Below the pieces are notes generated by a model. It had not been told where the DNA came from. It searched no databases and worked only from the letters and a program-made list of their open reading frames with translations. Made by a program: the position numbers and the translations under genes. This document shows, piece by piece, positions 30,072 through 38,843 of a DNA stretch of 64,000 bases (position 1 is its first letter; each line of letters opens with the position of its first letter). Source of the DNA: Paractinoplanes durhamensis (lineage in GTDB: Bacteria; Actinomycetota; Actinomycetes; Mycobacteriales; Micromonosporaceae); the NCBI RefSeq assembly GCF_016862175.1, contig NZ_BOML01000013.1, positions 248,001-312,000 of the forward strand. Reading direction: 5' to 3'.

Positions 30072-32732
30072 ATGTCCAGGTACGTCTACGACTTCATCGA
30101 CGGAAACAAGGACCTGAAGGATCTGCTCGGTGGCAAGGGTGCGAACCTCGCCGAGATGACCAGGATGGGCCTGCCGGTTCCACCGGGCTTCACCATCACC
30201 ACCGATGCCTGCAAGGAATACCTGCACACCGGGGCGATGCCGACCGGGCTGCTCGGCGAGGTCGAGCATCACCTCCGCCAGCTTCAGGCCAGTGCGGGCC
30301 GGAATCTCGGCGACCCGCATGACCCGCTGCTGCTGTCGGTGCGCTCGGGCGCGAAGTTCTCCATGCCCGGAATGATGGAGACCATCCTCGACATCGGCCT
30401 CAACGACACGACCGTAGCCGGGCTGGCCCATCAGAGCGGCGACGGCCGGTTCGCCTGGGATTCCTACCGCCGGCTGATCCAGATGCTCGGCAAGACCGTG
30501 TTCGACGTGCCCGGCGAGGACTTCGAGGTGGAGCTGACCATGGCCCGGACGGCGGCCGGGGTCACGAGCGACGCGGAACTGGACACCGCCCACCTGATGG
30601 ATCTCGTGGAGTCCTACAAGAAGGTCTTTCACGCGCACACCGGCCGGGAATTCCCGCAGGCCGTCCATGAACAGCTGTACCTTTCGATCGGCGCGGTGTT
30701 CCGGTCGTGGAACGCCACGCGGGCCGTGCTCTACCGCCGGCAGGAACGCATCCCGCAGGATCTCGGGACTGCCGTCAACGTGATGGCGATGGTGTTCGGC
30801 AACCGCGGTGCCGATTCCGGCACCGGCGTGGCGTTCACCCGCGACCCGGCCACCGGCCGGCGCGGCGTCTACGGCGACTACCTGCAGAATGCTCAGGGCG
30901 AGGACGTGGTCGCCGGCATCCGCAACACCGTCAGCCTGGCCGAGCTGGCCGGCATCGATCCGCAGAGCTACGTTCAGTTGCTTTCGATCATGCAGCGTCT
31001 CGAGCAGCACTACCGCGACCTGTGCGACATCGAGTTCACCATCGAGAACGGCAAGCTGTGGATGCTGCAGACCCGGGTCGGCAAGCGCACCCCCGCCGCC
31101 GCCTTCGTCATCGCCGCCCAGCTCGTCGACGAGGGCACCATCACTCTCGACGAAGCCCTGCAGCGGGTCAGCGGCGAACAGCTCGCCCAGCTGATGTTCC
31201 CCAGCTTCGACAAGTCCGCGGCTCCGCCGCCGCTGGTCACCGGCATACCGGCCTCGCCCGGAGCCGCCGTCGGCGGGATCGTCTTCGACTCCGCCTCGGC
31301 CGCAGCCGCCACCGGGCCCGTCATCCTGGTCCGGCGCGAGACCAACCCGGACGACCTGCCCGGCATGATCGCCGCTCAGGGCATCCTGACCGCACGCGGG
31401 GGCAAGACCTCGCACGCCGCCGTGGTGGCCCGGGGCATGGGCAAGACGTGTGTCTGCGGCGCCGAGCAGCTGGACATCCGCGACAACGAGGTGGTGGTCG
31501 CGGGCCGCAGCCTGCACGCCGGCGACATCATCTCGATCGACGGGACCACCGGCCACGTCTACCCGGGTGCCGTTCCGGTGCACCCGTCGAAGGTGGTTCG
31601 CTATTTCGAGGGTGACCTGACCGCGCACGGCGACCCGCTGCTCTCCGCGGTCGAACGCCTGATGATCCACGCCGACCACACCGCCCGTCTCGGCGTGCAC
31701 GCGAACGCCGACACCGCACCCGACGCTGCCCGGGCCCGCCGCTTCGGTGCCACCGGCATCGGTCTGTGCCGCACCGAGCACATGTTCCTCGGCGACCGCC
31801 GGGTTCTGGTCGAACGGCTCATCCTCGCGGACAGCGACATCGAGCGGGCAGCGGCTCTCGACGCCCTGCTGCCACTGCAGCGGGCCGACTTCGAGGAGCT
31901 CTTCCAGGCGATGGACGGCCAGCCGGTCACGGTGCGGCTGATCGATCCGCCGCTGCACGAGTTCCTGCCCCCGCTGGAGGAGCTGACCGCACGGGTCGCG
32001 CGCGCCGAGGCGCTCGGCGAGGAGCCGGGACGGGACGGGGTGCTGCTGGCCGCCGTCCGGCGCATGCACGAGCAGAACCCGATGCTCGGCCTGCGCGGCG
32101 TACGCCTCGGCCTGGTCATCCCCGGCCTTTTCGCGATGCAGGTCAAGGCGGTCGCGCAGGCCGCGGCCGCGCGGGTCGCCGCCGGCGGCGACCCGCGGCC
32201 GGAGATCATGGTTCCGCTGGTCGGCGCCGTTCAGGAATTGGAGACCGTACGGGCGGAAGCCGAGTCGATCCTGGCTTCCGTGCCGGGCGCGCCGCCGATC
32301 CGGATCGGCACCATGATCGAGGTGCCGAGGGCCGCGCTCACCGCCGGCGAGATCGCCGGCGCCGCCGAGTTCTTCTCCTTCGGCACCAACGACCTGACTC
32401 AGATGACCTGGGGATTCTCCCGCGACGACGTCGAGGGCGCGTTCTTCGGCCGCTACCAGGACCTCGGCATATTCGCCGCCTCCCCGTTCGAGACCATCGA
32501 CGTCGACGGGGTCGGCGCACTGGTCCGCACCGCCGTCGAGCGTGGCCGGGCCGCCCGCCCGGACCTGACCGTGGGTGTCTGCGGCGAGCACGGCGGCGAC
32601 CCCGCCTCGGTCCGCTTCTTCGACGGTGCCGGACTCGACTACGTGTCCTGCTCCCCGTTCCGGGTGCCGATCGCCCGGCTCGAGGCCGGCCGTGCCGTCG
32701 TGGCCGGCGCTGCCGGCTCGGACAGCAGGTAG
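30072..32732 (+). CDS. ppdK: Pyruvate phosphate dikinase
   Basis: An 886-residue enzyme that interconverts pyruvate, ATP and phosphate with phosphoenolpyruvate, AMP and pyrophosphate. It has an N-terminal ATP-grasp domain (LLGGKGANLAEMTRMGLPVP; SVRSGAKFSMPGMMETILD), a swivelling phosphohistidine domain (GGKTSHAAVVARGMGK, His448) and a C-terminal PEP/pyruvate barrel (GLCRTEHMF; FGTNDLTQMTWGFSRDD; GVCGEHGGDP). The length is normal. GCAGGAGG precedes the ATG. PPDK is a member of the OsdR regulon region in Streptomyces. Using pyrophosphate in the glycolytic direction would save ATP under energy limitation, which is inference. Confidence 0.96.
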   Translation: MSRYVYDFIDGNKDLKDLLGGKGANLAEMTRMGLPVPPGFTITTDACKEYLHTGAMPTGLLGEVEHHLRQLQASAGRNLGDPHDPLLLSVRSGAKFSMPGMMETILDIGLNDTTVAGLAHQSGDGRFAWDSYRRLIQMLGKTVFDVPGEDFEVELTMARTAAGVTSDAELDTAHLMDLVESYKKVFHAHTGREFPQAVHEQLYLSIGAVFRSWNATRAVLYRRQERIPQDLGTAVNVMAMVFGNRGADSGTGVAFTRDPATGRRGVYGDYLQNAQGEDVVAGIRNTVSLAELAGIDPQSYVQLLSIMQRLEQHYRDLCDIEFTIENGKLWMLQTRVGKRTPAAAFVIAAQLVDEGTITLDEALQRVSGEQLAQLMFPSFDKSAAPPPLVTGIPASPGAAVGGIVFDSASAAAATGPVILVRRETNPDDLPGMIAAQGILTARGGKTSHAAVVARGMGKTCVCGAEQLDIRDNEVVVAGRSLHAGDIISIDGTTGHVYPGAVPVHPSKVVRYFEGDLTAHGDPLLSAVERLMIHADHTARLGVHANADTAPDAARARRFGATGIGLCRTEHMFLGDRRVLVERLILADSDIERAAALDALLPLQRADFEELFQAMDGQPVTVRLIDPPLHEFLPPLEELTARVARAEALGEEPGRDGVLLAAVRRMHEQNPMLGLRGVRLGLVIPGLFAMQVKAVAQAAAARVAAGGDPRPEIMVPLVGAVQELETVRAEAESILASVPGAPPIRIGTMIEVPRAALTAGEIAGAAEFFSFGTNDLTQMTWGFSRDDVEGAFFGRYQDLGIFAASPFETIDVDGVGALVRTAVERGRAARPDLTVGVCGEHGGDPASVRFFDGAGLDYVSCSPFRVPIARLEAGRAVVAGAAGSDSR

Positions 32733-32742
32733 GAGGTCGATC

Positions 32743-33090
32743 GTGCACACCGAGATCGACGGCCGGCCGATGGTCACCGTGACACCGGTGATGGACGGGG
32801 ACCGTCCGGTCGGCGCCTGGATCGCCGGCCCGGAGACGGCCACCTTCCGGCCGGTCGTCGATGTCACCAGGCTTACCGGCACCGTCCTGGCCACCGCCGC
32901 CGCGGTGGCGATCGCCGGCACGGCGATCGTCGCGGCCACCCGCCGGCGTCCCGCCATCGGCGCCGTCACGATGGGGCCGGGTGGCTGGGTGAGCGTCAAG
33001 AACGCGGTCTGCCCACCGCTCGGCCCGGACTCGGCGCGCCCCTGGTGGGCGCGCCTGATCGGCGCACACCGGCTGACGGCCGGGGGCTGA
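32743..33090 (+). CDS. Small single-helix membrane protein
   Basis: A 115-residue hypothetical protein. An AGGAGG site overlaps the PPDK stop region and sits six bases before GTG 32743, so it is cotranslated with ppdK. Residues about 45-68 (LTGTVLATAAAVAIAGTAIV) form one membrane helix, with short Arg-rich flanks and a soluble tail containing one Cys. I recognise no family. Its stop is 20 bp from the converging DevR-like gene. Confidence 0.65.
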   Translation: MHTEIDGRPMVTVTPVMDGDRPVGAWIAGPETATFRPVVDVTRLTGTVLATAAAVAIAGTAIVAATRRRPAIGAVTMGPGGWVSVKNAVCPPLGPDSARPWWARLIGAHRLTAGG

Positions 33091-33110
33091 CGGCGCAACG
33101 GCCGAACCGG

Positions 33111-33755
33111 TTACCCGTGCGGGTGCTCGCCGAGCAGGCGGGTGGCCAGGACCGCCGCTTGCGTGCGCCGCTCCAGGCCGAGCTTGGCAAGCAGGTGCGA
33201 CACGTAGTTCTTCACCGTCTTCTCGGCCAGGAACATCCTGGACGCGATCTCCCGGTTGGTGAGGCCCTCGGCGATGAACTCGAGGATCCGGCGCTCCTGC
33301 TCGGTCAGCCCGGCCAGCTCACGCGGCGCCTCCACCCCGTTACGGATGCGCTCGAGCACCCGCTGAGTGATCGCCGGGTCGAGCAGCGACTGCCCTTCGG
33401 CGACCCGGCGGACCGCGTCGACCAGATCGGTGCCGCGGATCTGCTTGAGCACGTAACCCGACGCGCCGGCCATGATCGCGGCGAACAGGGCCTCGTCGTC
33501 CTCGTAGGAGGTGAGGATCAGCCCCTTGATCGACGAGTCGATCGCCCGCACGTCACGGCACACGTCGATGCCGTTGCCGTCGGGCAGGCGAGCATCGAGA
33601 ATCATCACATCCGGGCGGAACGCCGGGATGCGGCGACTCGCCTCCTGGGCCGACCCCGATTCACCCACGACCTGAATGTCGCCGTCGCTCTCGAGGAGGT
33701 CGATCAGGCCGCGTCGGACCACCTCATGGTCGTCAAGCACGAATACCCGGATCAT
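33111..33755 (-). CDS. devR: DevR/DosR-like response regulator
   Basis: A 214-residue NarL-family regulator, by eye very close to mycobacterial DevR: it shares DDHEVVRRGLIDLL, ARLPDGNGID, AGASGYVLK, GLTNREIASRMFLAEKTVKN and LAKLGLERRTQAAV. The phosphoacceptor is Asp54, the conserved switch Thr82 and Lys104 are present, and the DNA-contact residues of the LuxR-type domain (Lys180, Lys183, Asn184) are kept. In Mycobacterium this protein turns on the dormancy regulon under hypoxia, NO or CO; in Streptomyces the equivalent is OsdR. A DevR-type box, GAGTCGAAAGTCCC, 37 bp upstream suggests autoregulation. The likely kinase is at 23613. Confidence 0.95.
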   Translation of the reverse strand: MIRVFVLDDHEVVRRGLIDLLESDGDIQVVGESGSAQEASRRIPAFRPDVMILDARLPDGNGIDVCRDVRAIDSSIKGLILTSYEDDEALFAAIMAGASGYVLKQIRGTDLVDAVRRVAEGQSLLDPAITQRVLERIRNGVEAPRELAGLTEQERRILEFIAEGLTNREIASRMFLAEKTVKNYVSHLLAKLGLERRTQAAVLATRLLGEHPHG

Positions 33756-33791
33756 CCCTTCTTCCTATCCTGAATGGCCCCGCCTGCCAAG

Positions 33792-33805
33792 GAGTCGAAA
33801 GTCCC
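33792..33805. promoter_or_regulatory. Candidate autoregulatory DevR box
   Basis: GAGTCGAAAGTCCC, read in the gene's direction as GGGACTTTCGACTC, lies 37-50 bp before the DevR-like start. GGGACTTT is exactly the half-site of the mycobacterial DosR consensus. Confidence 0.55.
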
Positions 33806-33848
33806 GCATCCACCGGTACTTCGCCACGGCGCGAGGAGGAACGCCATA

Positions 33849-33862
33849 GGGCCGATCGACTC
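33849..33862. promoter_or_regulatory. Candidate DevR/OsdR box before SHOCT-ATPase operon
   Basis: GGGCCGATCGACTC lies 60-73 bp before the ATG at 33922. The same AGGGCCGATCGAC string occurs at 3750-3762. Confidence 0.45.
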
Positions 33863-33921
33863 TGCTCCCCCGCCCCTTCCGGCCGGACGATGGCATCGAG
33901 ACCCATGAAAGGGGTGGCGCC

Positions 33922-34161
33922 ATGATGTACCACGGAAGTGGCATGGGCGTCGGCTGGTCACTCATCGGCTTCGCCATCGTGCTACCGACCCTGTTCCTGC
34001 TCGCCGGGCTCGTGGTCGCCCAGTTCCACTGGGGCCAGGGCGGACCCGAGTCGCCGGCGCCGGACGCCGAGCGTGTCCTCGCCGGCCGCTTCGCGCGCGG
34101 TGAGATCGACCAGGAGGACTACGAACAACGTCTGCGCACGCTGCGGGCCGGCCGGCGGTAG
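33922..34161 (+). CDS. Small SHOCT-domain membrane protein
   Basis: A 79-residue protein with one membrane helix (about 12-33, LIGFAIVLPTLFLLAGLVVA) and a C-terminal SHOCT motif (about 48-75, VLAGRFARGEIDQEDYEQRL). SHOCT modules are short helical pairs often found at protein ends, thought to mediate oligomerisation. AAAGGGGTGG precedes the ATG. The P-type ATPase starts two bases after its stop, so it may be a small accessory subunit of that pump; this is inference from the coupling. Confidence 0.82.
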   Translation: MMYHGSGMGVGWSLIGFAIVLPTLFLLAGLVVAQFHWGQGGPESPAPDAERVLAGRFARGEIDQEDYEQRLRTLRAGRR

Positions 34162-34163
34162 CG

Positions 34164-36629
34164 ATGAATCGGACCGCGGCTGTCGCCGGCTTGACCTCGG
34201 CCGAGGTCGCCGAGCGTCGCCGGGCCGACGGGCCGAATGTCGTCGCCAAGCCGGTGCAGCGCCATCTCCTCGGGCGGATCGGCCACCAGTTGGCTGACCC
34301 GCTGGTCGCGTTGCTGCTGATCGCCGCCGTGGTGACCGCGATTCTGGGCGACCTGCCGGACACCGCGGTCATCGCGCTGGTCGTGTTCGTCAATACCGTG
34401 ATCGGCGTCGTGCAGGAGGTACGCGCCGACGCGGCCATCGCCGCCTTGGACGACCTCGCCGCACCGACCGCGCGCGTGGTCCGCGACGGCCAGGACCGGA
34501 TCGTCCCGGCCGCTGACCTGGTCCGGGGCGACCTCGTGCGCCTCGAAGCCGGCGACGTCGTGCCCGCCGATCTGGAGCTGGCCGTCGCCGAGCGGGCGGC
34601 GTTCGACGAGTCGTCGCTGACCGGCGAGTCCGTCCCGGTGCATCGTGGCCCCGGCGAGGAGTCCGGTTCCGGCACCGTACTCACCACCGGCCGGGCCACC
34701 GGCATCGTGGTCCGGGTCGGCGCCGACAGTTCGCTCGGCCGCATCGCCGACCTCGTGTCCCGCACCGCCCCCGGCCTGACCCCGCTGCAACGCCGGCTCG
34801 CCGCGCTGGGGCGGACCCTCGGCGCGGCCGCTGTCGCCGTCTCCGCGATCGTCTTCGGACTCGGGATGCTCGCCGGCCAGCCGGTCGTCCGGATGGCGAT
34901 CACCGCGGTCAGCCTGGTGGTGGCCGCGGTACCGGAGAGCCTGCCCGCCGTGGTGACGCTCGCACTCGCCCTCGGTGCCCGCCGGATGGCCCGTACCCGG
35001 GCCATCCCTCGGCGGCTGCACGCCGTCGAGACGCTCGGCTCGGTCACCGTGATCGCCGCCGACAAGACCGGCACGCTCACCGAGAACCGGATGTCCGTCC
35101 AGCGCGCGGTGACCGCGACCGGCGGGCGGTACACCGTCACCGGCACCGGATACACCCCGACCGGAACCATCCAGCCGGCCGGGGTGGACGAGCTCCGCCC
35201 GCTCGCCCTGGCCGGTCTCCTGTGCAACGACGCGGACCTGGTGAAGCCCGACTGGTCGCCGGCCGGCGACCCGATGGAGGCAGCCCTGCTCGCCTTCGCC
35301 GGCCGGTGCGGCTACGACTGGGTCACCGAACGCGCGAAGGCGCCACGCGTCGCCGAGCAGCCGTTCGACCACGCCGCGCTGCGCATGACCACCGCGCACC
35401 ACCTGGACACCGGCGGATACCTGATCGTGGCCAAAGGCGCTCCGGAAGCAATCCTGGATCCGGAGGCCGACAGCGATCTTTTCGCGGCGGCCCGGGAATT
35501 CGCCGCCGACGGGCTGCGGGTGCTGGCCGTCGCCGCCGCCCACTCCGCACGGCCCGACATCGCGGCTCCGCTGCGCCCGGCCGGACTGGTCGGCATCGGC
35601 GATCCGCTGCGCGAGCAGGCCGCCGCCACCGCCACCGCATTCGAGGCCTCCGGCGTACGCCTCCTGATGATCACTGGAGATCACCCCGCGACCGCCGCGG
35701 CCATCGGTTCCCACCTGGGCATTCTCGGCCCGGGCGACCGCGTCGCCCGCGGCGACGACGGGCCGCTGACCGCGGCCGACGTCGCCGGCATCCGGGTGTA
35801 CGCACGCACCCAGCCCGACCGCAAGCTCGACATCGTCGCGGCCCTGCAACAGCAGGGCGAGGTCGTCGCGATGACCGGCGACGGCGTGAACGACGCGCCG
35901 GCACTGCGCCGTGCCGATATCGGGGTCGCCATGGGCAGCGGCACCGAGGTGGCCCGGCAGGCTGCCGACCTGGTCCTTGTCGACGACAACCTGGCCACCG
36001 TGGCGGACGCGATCGGCGAAGGCCGGCGCATCTATGACAACATCCGCCGCTTCCTGCGCTACGCGCTCGCCGGCGGTATCGCCGAACTTGTCGTGATGCT
36101 GGCCGGGCCGCTGCTGGGCATGCCGCTCGCTCTGCTGCCCGGCCAGCTGCTCTGGATCAACCTGCTCACGCACGGGGTGCCCGGGGTAGCGCTCGGCGCC
36201 GAACCCGCGGAGAAGGGTGTGCTGCGCCGGCCGCCACGCTCACCCCAGGAGTCGGTGCTCGGCGACGGGCTGCTGGGCAGTGTGCTGGCCGGCGGCGTCG
36301 CCGTGGCGACCGTGGTGCTGGCCGCCGGTGTGATCGCCGACCAGGCCGGTCGACCGTGGCAGTCGGTGATGTTCGTCGTCCTCGGCCTGGCACAGCTCGG
36401 CGTCGCTCTCGCGGTCCGCGCCAGGACGACGTCCGGCGGCGAACGCAACCCATGGCTTCCGGCCGCAGTCGCCCTGTCCGGCCTGCTGCAGGTAGCCGGG
36501 GTGGTCACCGAACCTCTGCGCACCCTGCTGGGTACCGAGCCGCTCACCGCCCTCGAGCTGCTCGGCTGCGCCCTGATCGCCGTGCTTCCCGGCGTAGCTC
36601 TTCGGCTGCTGCGCCACGGCCGCGCCTGA
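34164..36629 (+). CDS. P-type cation-transporting ATPase (P2 type)
   Basis: An 821-residue pump with an N-terminal cation-ATPase domain, actuator motif SLTGESVPV, helix 4 AAVPESLPAVVTLAL, phosphorylated Asp300 in [13 protein letters not shown], hinge [19 protein letters not shown] and C-terminal helices. The PESLP sequence is typical of CtpF-like Ca2+/Mn2+ pumps, whereas the other pump in this window has PEGLL, so the two probably move different ions. It is translationally linked to the SHOCT protein (2-bp gap). It converges on hsp20, with a strong hairpin between. Confidence 0.9.
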   Translation: MNRTAAVAGLTSAEVAERRRADGPNVVAKPVQRHLLGRIGHQLADPLVALLLIAAVVTAILGDLPDTAVIALVVFVNTVIGVVQEVRADAAIAALDDLAAPTARVVRDGQDRIVPAADLVRGDLVRLEAGDVVPADLELAVAERAAFDESSLTGESVPVHRGPGEESGSGTVLTTGRATGIVVRVGADSSLGRIADLVSRTAPGLTPLQRRLAALGRTLGAAAVAVSAIVFGLGMLAGQPVVRMAITAVSLVVAAVPESLPAVVTLALALGARRMARTRAIPRRLHAVETLGSVTVIAADKTGTLTENRMSVQRAVTATGGRYTVTGTGYTPTGTIQPAGVDELRPLALAGLLCNDADLVKPDWSPAGDPMEAALLAFAGRCGYDWVTERAKAPRVAEQPFDHAALRMTTAHHLDTGGYLIVAKGAPEAILDPEADSDLFAAAREFAADGLRVLAVAAAHSARPDIAAPLRPAGLVGIGDPLREQAAATATAFEASGVRLLMITGDHPATAAAIGSHLGILGPGDRVARGDDGPLTAADVAGIRVYARTQPDRKLDIVAALQQQGEVVAMTGDGVNDAPALRRADIGVAMGSGTEVARQAADLVLVDDNLATVADAIGEGRRIYDNIRRFLRYALAGGIAELVVMLAGPLLGMPLALLPGQLLWINLLTHGVPGVALGAEPAEKGVLRRPPRSPQESVLGDGLLGSVLAGGVAVATVVLAAGVIADQAGRPWQSVMFVVLGLAQLGVALAVRARTTSGGERNPWLPAAVALSGLLQVAGVVTEPLRTLLGTEPLTALELLGCALIAVLPGVALRLLRHGRA

Positions 36630-36680
36630 CCGGCGGCACCGCCCCACGCCTCATGTGGTGAGCCGAGCGGGCACCAATGA

Positions 36681-36706
36681 GGCCGGCGGCCCGTGGGCCG
36701 CCGGCC
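36681..36706. terminator. Bidirectional hairpin terminator
   Basis: A 12-bp perfect inverted repeat (36681-36692 with 36695-36706) lies between the converging ATPase and hsp20 genes. No other gene fits in this 98-bp gap. Confidence 0.65.
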
Positions 36707-36727
36707 GATCGTCGGCACATTCGTTCA

Positions 36728-37123
36728 TCATTCGGTTCTGACCGTGATCGTCGTGCCGGTGTCGAGCGGTGCGGTCAACGGCACCGTGATCTCGAGGATT
36801 CCCTTACGGTAGGAGGCGGTGATCCGGGGTTCGTCGGCATTGGCCGGCAGACGCACCGAACGCTGCACGGATCCGTAGCGGAAATCGCTGCGGTGCCGGC
36901 TCGCCTCCTCCTCATGGCGCTCGGCCTTGACGGTCAGCACGCCGTGCAGCGCGGTGATCTGGACGTCCTTCTCGGGGTCCAACCCGGGCAGCTCGGCGCG
37001 GAGGACGTACTCCTCTGCGCTGATCTTGTCCTCGAAGCGGATCGCGGGCAGCAGCGGACGCGGCAGATCGACCTCGAACCAGTCGGTCATGTCACCCAGC
37101 CATCGCGTCATCGTTCCACTCAT
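36728..37123 (-). CDS. Hsp20/alpha-crystallin small heat shock protein
   Basis: A 131-residue small chaperone. The alpha-crystallin domain covers about 28-125 (EDKISAEEYVLRAELPGLDP; ITALHGVLTVKAERHEEE; SYRKGILEITVPL). HspX (Acr) of the same family is a hallmark of the mycobacterial DosR regulon. There is no C-terminal IxI motif; the protein ends TTITVRTE, so oligomer assembly may differ. AGGGAGGAGAA precedes the ATG, and a DevR-like box lies 61 bp upstream. Confidence 0.92.
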   Translation of the reverse strand: MSGTMTRWLGDMTDWFEVDLPRPLLPAIRFEDKISAEEYVLRAELPGLDPEKDVQITALHGVLTVKAERHEEEASRHRSDFRYGSVQRSVRLPANADEPRITASYRKGILEITVPLTAPLDTGTTITVRTE

Positions 37124-37183
37124 TTCTCCTCCCTTCCTTGGCCCTGCTCCTGCATCCGGTCTCGGCTGTCAGCGTCCGGTCAG

Positions 37184-37197
37184 GGCCGGACGGCCGG
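37184..37197. promoter_or_regulatory. Candidate DevR/OsdR box upstream of hsp20
   Basis: GGGCCGGACGGCCG fits the 14-bp pattern except for its last base and central G. It lies 61-74 bp before the hsp20 start, overlapping neither gene. Confidence 0.35.
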
Positions 37198-37200
37198 ATG

Positions 37201-37722
37201 TCAGATCTGTTCGGGCATGCGGCGGGCGGCGGCGATCTCACCGGCCACGCCTCGTGCCCAGGCCCGCACCCGGACCGGGTTGCGGAAGTCACCCACGTGC
37301 CCTTCCCGGGCGAGCTGTTGGGCTACGTGACCGAGCCAGCCATGTGCATCGGTGGTCATCCGGCCGCCGAATGTCACATGCGCCCGAGCCGTGAGGTCAC
37401 GCAGCGCCGACGCCGCGTGCGGCACCGGCTCCAGTGCGCCGGCGTCCGCGGAACTGTCCAGCGGCCCGCTGCTGAACAGCCACACCGGGCGACCGCGGAG
37501 CACGTGCGAGAAACGTTGCACGAAGCGACGGACGTCCGCGTGCCAGCCGAACGCATACAGCGCAGACCCGAGAACGACCGCGTCGTACCCGGCGACGCCG
37601 GTCACCTCACCCGCCGGCGTGAGTTGCACGGCGAAACCGGCCGCTTGAAGTTCCTCGGCGATCCACGCGGCGATCTCGCCGGTGCCGCCCCCGGTGCTTC
37701 CGTAAGCCACCAGAACCACCAT
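37201..37722 (-). CDS. Flavodoxin-domain protein
   Basis: A 173-residue FMN-binding flavodoxin-fold protein. VVLVAYGSTGGGTGEIAAWI is the phosphate-binding loop, AVVLGSALYAFGWHADVRRF the second flavin contact and PVWLFSSGPL the third strand. The closest families are menaquinone-dependent protoporphyrinogen oxidase (HemG) and stand-alone flavodoxins. AAGGAGTCGTC precedes the ATG at 37722; an upstream in-frame ATG (37770) would start inside the preceding gene. It follows the USP by 16 bp and is probably its operon partner. Confidence 0.85.
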   Translation of the reverse strand: MVVLVAYGSTGGGTGEIAAWIAEELQAAGFAVQLTPAGEVTGVAGYDAVVLGSALYAFGWHADVRRFVQRFSHVLRGRPVWLFSSGPLDSSADAGALEPVPHAASALRDLTARAHVTFGGRMTTDAHGWLGHVAQQLAREGHVGDFRNPVRVRAWARGVAGEIAAARRMPEQI

Positions 37723-37738
37723 GACGACTCCTTCGGTG

Positions 37739-38659
37739 TCAGCCCACCAGGAAGACGGGACAGTGCGCACGCTGCACCACCGACCGGCTCACCGAACCGA
37801 GCAACCCGGCCGGAATTCCGCCCGGGCCGTGCCGGCCGATCACCAACGCGGCGGCTTCGTTCGACGCCTCGACAAGAGCGACGGCCGGGTCCTCGGCGAC
37901 GAACCGCCGATGTATCCGGACACCGCCGACCGTCTCCACCCGAGCGGCCCTGGGCGTCGTGTCCGCGTGCAGGACCACCAGATCGCTGCCCCGAAGAAGA
38001 GCCTCGCGGCGAGCGAACCCGATGGCCGGGCTGTCGTCCCGGTCCACCCCGACCACGACCGGGCGGGTACCGAATCCCGGACCGGCCGGCCAGCCGGGGA
38101 CGCGCACGACCAGCACCACACCGGTGTGGTCCACGGCGACCCGGTCACCGACGCTGACACCGAATGCCGCGCCGACGGCACCGTGCTGATGACCGACCAC
38201 GACCAGACCGGCGTCGCGCGCCTCGGCCAGCAGGAGTGGCGCGGCCGAGCCGACGAGCAGCCGGCTGGTCACCGCCACCGTGGGAGAGTAGGCGCGGACC
38301 CGGTCGGTAAGGCGTTCCAGCAGGGAGGCACCGCCCTCCTGCGCGGACGGGCGGATACCGCCGGTCCTCTGCACGTGCACGATCCGCAGGTCCCAGCCTC
38401 GCAATTCGGCCTCGATCGCGGCATGGTCCACGGCGGTGTAGCTCGGGGGGTTCTCATCCACCCCGACGAGCACGAGACCCGAGGTCGCGCTGCTGGGCGA
38501 CGAGGCGGGCCGGGGCGCCGGCCGGGCCGGTTCATCCGGACGATAGCCAACGGCGCCCAGGTACCGGTTGATCGCCGCGCCGTACCGACCGGGGTTCCCG
38601 CGATCCGCGTGGTCGTGGCGTGCTTCGCGCTCGATACGGAGTCTGTCGAGATCACTCAT
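37739..38659 (-). CDS. Universal stress protein with N-terminal extension
   Basis: A 306-residue tandem USP. Unlike the others it has an extra N-terminal segment of about 70 residues, rich in charged residues then Pro/Ala/Ser (ARPAPRPASSPSSATS), before domain 1 (LVLVGVDENPPSYTAV). Domain 1 lacks a clean ATP loop (GHQHGAVGAAFGVSVGDRVA), whereas domain 2 has GRHGPGGIPAGLLGSVSRS. GGAGGCCGGCC before ATG 38659 fixes the start. It is divergent from the ETF operon, with a strong DevR-type box between. Confidence 0.88.
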   Translation of the reverse strand: MSDLDRLRIEREARHDHADRGNPGRYGAAINRYLGAVGYRPDEPARPAPRPASSPSSATSGLVLVGVDENPPSYTAVDHAAIEAELRGWDLRIVHVQRTGGIRPSAQEGGASLLERLTDRVRAYSPTVAVTSRLLVGSAAPLLLAEARDAGLVVVGHQHGAVGAAFGVSVGDRVAVDHTGVVLVVRVPGWPAGPGFGTRPVVVGVDRDDSPAIGFARREALLRGSDLVVLHADTTPRAARVETVGGVRIHRRFVAEDPAVALVEASNEAAALVIGRHGPGGIPAGLLGSVSRSVVQRAHCPVFLVG

Positions 38660-38725
38660 GGCCGGCCTCCCTGGACCGTTCCGCTTCTCTCCATCAAGCA
38701 CAGCCCCGCGGAGCTCAACCGGGAA

Positions 38726-38739
38726 GGGCCGATGGTCCC
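38726..38739. promoter_or_regulatory. Candidate DevR/OsdR box between USP and etfB
   Basis: GGGCCGATGGTCCC is a close match to GGGMCSWWSGKCCC. It lies 67-80 bp before the USP start (38659) and 105-118 bp before etfB (38844), and could control both directions. Confidence 0.55.
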
Positions 38740-38843
38740 CACCGGCCGTCCGACGTCAAGCGGACGGAGCTCTGGTCAGATCGACAGTCGTCGTCCTAAA
38801 CTCGCGTTCAGCCCCGCAGGGGGCCGGCCGGGAGGTCCACGCG

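Noticed and set aside
29751..33098. A 1115-codon open frame on the minus strand opposite ppdK
   Set aside because: It lies antisense to a gene with full domain evidence, has no family motif and is the frame that stays open by chance in very GC-rich DNA.
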